A stretch of DNA of 64,000 bases, taken from Chitinophaga lutea (GTDB taxonomy: Bacteria; Bacteroidota; Bacteroidia; Chitinophagales; Chitinophagaceae). Under the pieces are notes generated by a model that saw nothing but the letters and a program-made list of their open reading frames with translations, had not been told where the DNA came from and did not search any database. Shown here one piece after another: positions 60,799 through 64,000 of the stretch. The stretch is taken from assembly GCF_003813775.1 (NCBI RefSeq), contig NZ_RPDH01000001.1, positions 868,001 to 932,000 of the forward strand, written 5' to 3'. The stretch's first letter is position 1. Every line of letters begins with the position of its first letter. Position numbers and translations under genes: made by a program.

Positions 60799-61815
60799 TT
60801 ACCTGCTCAGCAGAAAGAATGCATGCTGCTCCCCGTAGAAGTGGTTATAGATCAGCACCCGTTTTAAAGAAGGCTCCGCTTCCATGCGCTGCACCGCCAT
60901 CCACAGGGCGAATGCCGAGGCCGTATCGTACTCTCCGCATAAATGTTTAAACGGCTCGCTGGTGGTTTGCGGGAAATAGCGGGATTGCAGATCGTGATAA
61001 AAGTGATCGTAATTCGTGTCGCCGCTCTGCCCGGTGATGAGCAGATCAATATCCGCGGCGGTGACCTGATGCTGCGCCAGAAAGGCTTCCAGCGATTGCG
61101 ACAGCGTTTCCTGCGAAGGTTTGTAGATCATTTTCAAACCCTCGAGCCGCACGGCAGCGGGTTCGGTGCTGAGCACAAAAAACACGGCGCCTTCACCGGC
61201 GATGGAGCCGGGTGTGTTGGCCGTGTAGAGATCGGCGGGCTGGGTGAGCTGCTCTTTCCAGTAACCGATGCGGCTTTTGATGTAGAAATGCTCGGCGGTG
61301 ATTTCATCGAACCCGCCGGCCAGCACGTTCACGGCGTTGCCTTCGTTCAGCAGCAGCAGGCCGTCGAGCACGGCATGCTCGAAAGAGAAACCGCGGTGCA
61401 CGAAAGTATTGTTGTAGCGGGTGCATTGCTGCTGAAGGGCAATGAGGCCGTTCACGGAGTTGTAGGTGGATTGTATGAAGGGCGTGGGATTGAGCGCGGC
61501 TTCGGCGTACTGCCGGATGTCGTGCAGGAAACGTTCCGTATCCTGCAGGCTGCCTTTACCGGTGCCGGTGATGATGGCATCGGGCACCTGCAGCCCGCTG
61601 TTACGCAGGCATTGCAATGCGGCGGTGAGGCCCATCTTCAGCATGCGGCTCATGCGGCGCAGGTTGTTGGGCGCAATGAATCCTTTGTAGTCCGGTTCTT
61701 TCGCGCGCATCATGTTATGCTCCGCCAGCGTTACCGGCTGCGGAACAAAACCGCCGCTGAAGCTCTCCTGCGCGGAGATGGCGGCGCAACCCCGTATATA
61801 AACCTTAGCCTTCAT
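60799..61815 (-). CDS. Ketosynthase-like chain-length-factor protein
   Basis: The ATG at 61815 (MKAKVYIRGCAAISAQESFS) gives 338 residues and an 11-base overlap with the ketosynthase upstream. It has the thiolase-type fold of ketosynthases (PDAIITGTGKGSLQDTERFL, FIQSTYNSVNGLIALQQQ, VNVLAGGFDEITAEHF), but the nucleophile Cys region reads VHRGFSFEHAVLDG and the second His loop reads HLCGEYDTASAFAL, so the catalytic residues are missing. Such inactive partners act as chain-length factors of the ketosynthase. Together with ACP and ABC-2 genes it points to an aryl-polyene or flexirubin-type pathway. Confidence 0.82.
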   Translation of the reverse strand: MKAKVYIRGCAAISAQESFSGGFVPQPVTLAEHNMMRAKEPDYKGFIAPNNLRRMSRMLKMGLTAALQCLRNSGLQVPDAIITGTGKGSLQDTERFLHDIRQYAEAALNPTPFIQSTYNSVNGLIALQQQCTRYNNTFVHRGFSFEHAVLDGLLLLNEGNAVNVLAGGFDEITAEHFYIKSRIGYWKEQLTQPADLYTANTPGSIAGEGAVFFVLSTEPAAVRLEGLKMIYKPSQETLSQSLEAFLAQHQVTAADIDLLITGQSGDTNYDHFYHDLQSRYFPQTTSEPFKHLCGEYDTASAFALWMAVQRMEAEPSLKRVLIYNHFYGEQHAFFLLSR

Positions 61816-63019
61816 ATTTACTGAACACCAGCGATGCATTGTTGCCGCCGAAACCGAATGAGTTGGATATCACGTTCTGTACGGGATACTCTTCAATCAG
61901 TTGCGTTTCGGGCACAATGGCCAGTTCTTCCATTTTTTCCGAAAAATTCAGGTTGGGAAACACCACCTGCTGGCCGATCGACAGCACGGCATAGATCGCT
62001 TCTATGGCGGCGGCGGCGGCCAGGGTATGACCGGTGAACGGCTTGGTGGAGCTGAAGCGCGGCACGTCAGTGCCGAACAGCCTTTCCAGTGCTTTCCCTT
62101 CCGATACGTCGTTATTTAAAGTGGCGGTGCCGTGCACATTCACGTACTGCACGTCGTTCACCGTTCTGCCGCTCATGGCGAGCGCGTTTTTCATGGCCTC
62201 GTACGCGCCGTCGCCTTCCGGCGAAGGAGCGGTGGGATGGAACGCTTCGTTGGTATTGCACCATCCGCTCAGTTCCGCCAGTACTCTTGCGCCGCGGCGT
62301 TTGGCCAGCGATTCGCTTTCGAGTATGAGGTAGGCCGCGCCTTCCCCGAGGTTCAGGCCGTTACGGTGCTGATCGAAGGGGCGGCAGAATTGTTTGTCGA
62401 TATTTTTGAGAGAGTTGAAACCGTTGATGGTAAAACGGGTGAGCGCTTCCGTGCCGCCGCATACCGCCCTGTCCACCAGTCCCTGCTGAATAAGCCGGGC
62501 GCCGTACATCAGTGCGTTGGCGGAAGAGGAACAGGCGGTGCTGATGGTGGTCACATATTCGCGGATGCCGGTTGCGTCGGCCATGCGCTGCGTACAGTCG
62601 GCGCAATCGAGCACATCGATGTATTGCAGAAAGGTGCCTTCCTTCTGGGGATCGAGGATATCGAAATATACTTTTTCCGTATCGCACATGCCGCCCACAG
62701 TAGAGGCGTTGATGAGCGCGGCGGGTAGTTCGGCGGCGTTGGCGATGCCGGCGGATTCGAGCGCTTCGCGGATGGCGATGAGGCCGAGCAGGGTGGTGCG
62801 GGTAAAACCGCCCGGCTGCTCCACGCTGGCCATATGGGCCAGTTCTTCAGTGCTGTATTTCACTTCCCCGACAGGCAGCGTTTCCTTGTGAATGGTTTCA
62901 ACGTACCGGGTATACCCCAGCCCGCTCTGTTGCAGCCGCAGGCTGCGCAGGTTCTCCACCACATTGCTGCCAATAGCGGATATCATGCCCATACCGGTAA
63001 TAAAAACCCTTTCCGCCAT
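61805..63019 (-). CDS. Beta-ketoacyl-ACP synthase (FabF-type) of a polyene-type cluster
   Basis: A 404-residue condensing enzyme with the complete triad: Cys163 in TTISTACSSSANALMYG, His296 in YVNVHGTATLNNDVSEGK and His331 in SSTKPFTGHTLAAAAAIEAI. The N-terminus MAERVFITGMGMISAIGSNV is typical. It should elongate ACP-bound chains with the chain-length-factor-like protein encoded by the overlapping next gene. It begins 14 bases after the ACP stop. Length and motifs would also fit fatty-acid KAS II, but the neighbours favour specialised metabolism. Confidence 0.9.
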   Translation of the reverse strand: MAERVFITGMGMISAIGSNVVENLRSLRLQQSGLGYTRYVETIHKETLPVGEVKYSTEELAHMASVEQPGGFTRTTLLGLIAIREALESAGIANAAELPAALINASTVGGMCDTEKVYFDILDPQKEGTFLQYIDVLDCADCTQRMADATGIREYVTTISTACSSSANALMYGARLIQQGLVDRAVCGGTEALTRFTINGFNSLKNIDKQFCRPFDQHRNGLNLGEGAAYLILESESLAKRRGARVLAELSGWCNTNEAFHPTAPSPEGDGAYEAMKNALAMSGRTVNDVQYVNVHGTATLNNDVSEGKALERLFGTDVPRFSSTKPFTGHTLAAAAAIEAIYAVLSIGQQVVFPNLNFSEKMEELAIVPETQLIEEYPVQNVISNSFGFGGNNASLVFSKYEG

Positions 63020-63033
63020 ATCTCGTTCAGGTG

Positions 63034-63291
63034 TTATGCCGCTTGTTTGCTTTTGATGAATTCAGCCATCGTCTGCACGCTCTGCAGGATCTTACGGCCT
63101 TCGCGGGGATCTTCCACTTTGATCTGGTATTGCCTTTCGAGCAGCACCATCAGCTCCAGCGAATCAATACTGTCGAGCCCCAGCCCTTCCCCGAACAGCG
63201 GCGCGTTATCGTCGATGTCTTCGGGGCGGGTATCCTGCAAATTCAATGCCTCAATGATTTGCTGTTTCAGTTTCAGTTTTAAAGCTTCCAT
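63034..63291 (-). CDS. Acyl carrier protein
   Basis: An 85-residue acidic four-helix protein with the phosphopantetheine Ser41 in GEGLGLDSIDSLELMVLLER. The variant LGLDSIDSLEL, in place of LGADSLDTVEL, is usual for dedicated carriers of aryl-polyene and flexirubin clusters. It lies immediately ahead of the ketosynthase, so it should carry the growing polyene chain. Confidence 0.92.
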   Translation of the reverse strand: MEALKLKLKQQIIEALNLQDTRPEDIDDNAPLFGEGLGLDSIDSLELMVLLERQYQIKVEDPREGRKILQSVQTMAEFIKSKQAA

Positions 63292-63387
63292 AATGTTGTA
63301 GGTTTCTGCGCTTCGGGCCGCTGCCCACGGCGCATTCCAAGGGAGTAAAAATAAATGTTTTACGGTTGTTACGAAAATGTTTGTTCC

Positions 63388-64000
63388 TCAGCTGATCCTC
63401 CGCTGCTCCACCCACGCGGCAATGCCCAGCATTACCAGTCCACAGCCCAATAACCGTGCAATATCCGGCAGCACGTAGCGCGTATTGCCGTTTCGCAGGT
63501 AAATATCGTTGATGGCGTCGAGGCCCCAGCTGAGGGGCGAGAGCCGGCCGATGGTCTGAATGCCTTCGGGCATTATTTCCAGCGGTATCCAGATGCCCCC
63601 GATGGCGCTCAGTATCACGATCGAAATGGCCCCGAAGTTCAGCGCCTGGTTAGGCGTTTTGAACAGCGTGCCGATCAGGATGCCGTAGGCCGTGGCCGCC
63701 ATCCCGATGCTGAACGCGGTCAGGAAACCGGCAACGTGGTCCACGCCCAGTTGCAGCCTCGGCAGGCCCAGCAGCGGCATCGCGTACAGCCCCACCATCA
63801 TCATGAGGTAAAACTGCACAAGGCAGACGCCTACAAAAAACAGCAGTTTGCCGCCCAGTATTTCGGCATAGTTGCCGGGGATGAGCTTCATCCGCACCAG
63901 GCTGCCGTCTTCCCGCTCCCGTATCATGTTCCCGGCGATGGGTATCACGATGAAGAACATCGCAAAAATGCTCCAGGCCGGCACGTTGTGCTGCACGGAA
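63388..64000 (-). CDS. ABC-2 type transporter permease (partial, runs off window end)
   Basis: The frame is open through base 64000; the GTG at 63996 is internal, since the conserved block continues into it. The visible C-terminal 203 or so residues contain QHNVPAWSIFAMFFIVIPIA, GNMIREREDGSLVRMKLIPG and five or so membrane helices, ending VMLGIAAWVEQRRIS. This is the DrrB/NodJ-like ABC-2 permease pattern, with the conserved loop following the second helix. It lies next to ACP and ketosynthase genes, so it may export the pigment or its precursor. Its start and ATPase partner lie outside. Confidence 0.88.
   Translation of the reverse strand, partial: SVQHNVPAWSIFAMFFIVIPIAGNMIREREDGSLVRMKLIPGNYAEILGGKLLFFVGVCLVQFYLMMMVGLYAMPLLGLPRLQLGVDHVAGFLTAFSIGMAATAYGILIGTLFKTPNQALNFGAISIVILSAIGGIWIPLEIMPEGIQTIGRLSPLSWGLDAINDIYLRNGNTRYVLPDIARLLGCGLVMLGIAAWVEQRRIS

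Overview
The window looks like a chromosomal segment of a Bacteroidota bacterium, most likely Chitinophagaceae (Chitinophaga-like). The reasons are two SusC/SusD pairs, FecR/ECF sigma pairs tied to STN-domain outer-membrane proteins, a MauE plus short exported two-Cys peptide pair, DUF4861 beside KduI/KduD, a flexirubin/aryl-polyene-type ketosynthase cluster edge, and a textbook Bacteroidota promoter (TTTG-N19-TAnnTTTG) in front of rpsT. Coding DNA is GC-rich and gaps are AT-rich. I saw no tRNA, rRNA, CRISPR array, transposase or prophage.

Layout. 0-3 kb: partial YceI gene divergent from an HxlR regulator, an AraC regulator, a MauE-like membrane protein and a two-Cys exported peptide. 2.9-10.2 kb: first cell-surface-signalling system (FecR, small ORF, ECF sigma, STN-type SusC, SusD), all on the minus strand. 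10.4-11.5 kb: a tight cassette of a 36-residue membrane peptide, an unknown protein and a GNAT enzyme. 12.1-23.6 kb: a mannan/N-glycan-type locus with two GH92 alpha-mannosidases, SusC/SusD and a LacI regulator; near-identical palindromes lie before the transcription units. 24-26.3 kb: a cation/proton antiporter.

26.4-40 kb: an almost complete uronate catabolon. One minus-strand operon runs kduI, DUF4861, kduD, lacI, GH88; uxaA diverges from it; a second operon runs uxaB, uxaC, kdgK, eda, hexuronate transporter. Unsaturated uronates freed by GH88 pass through KduI and KduD, and free hexuronates pass through UxaC, UxaB and UxaA. Both meet at 2-keto-3-deoxygluconate, which KdgK and Eda convert to pyruvate and glyceraldehyde 3-phosphate. 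A perfect palindrome, TGCAAACGTTTGCA, lies in the kduI/uxaA divergent promoter, and its core recurs inside the eda coding end just before the transporter.

40-49 kb: mnmA, a secreted protein with a broken signal peptide, a frameshifted toxin with an immunity-like partner on AT-rich DNA, a GT14-type glycosyltransferase, an RsmB-type methyltransferase, a serine hydrolase and a radical SAM/SPASM protein. 49.1-52.2 kb: a second ECF sigma/FecR operon whose third gene joins an STN domain, a lysine-rich repeat linker and a small outer-membrane barrel with no TonB plug. This is the most unusual system in the window. 52.4-57.3 kb: odhB, odhA and rpsT. 58-60.7 kb: an M14 peptidase and an unknown secreted protein. 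60.8-64 kb: edge of an aryl-polyene/flexirubin-type cluster (chain-length-factor-like protein, ketosynthase, ACP, partial ABC-2 permease).

Three gene-free stretches (11.6-12.0, 33.6-34.0 and 57.4-58.0 kb) carry degenerate short tandem or inverted repeats that no gene explains.
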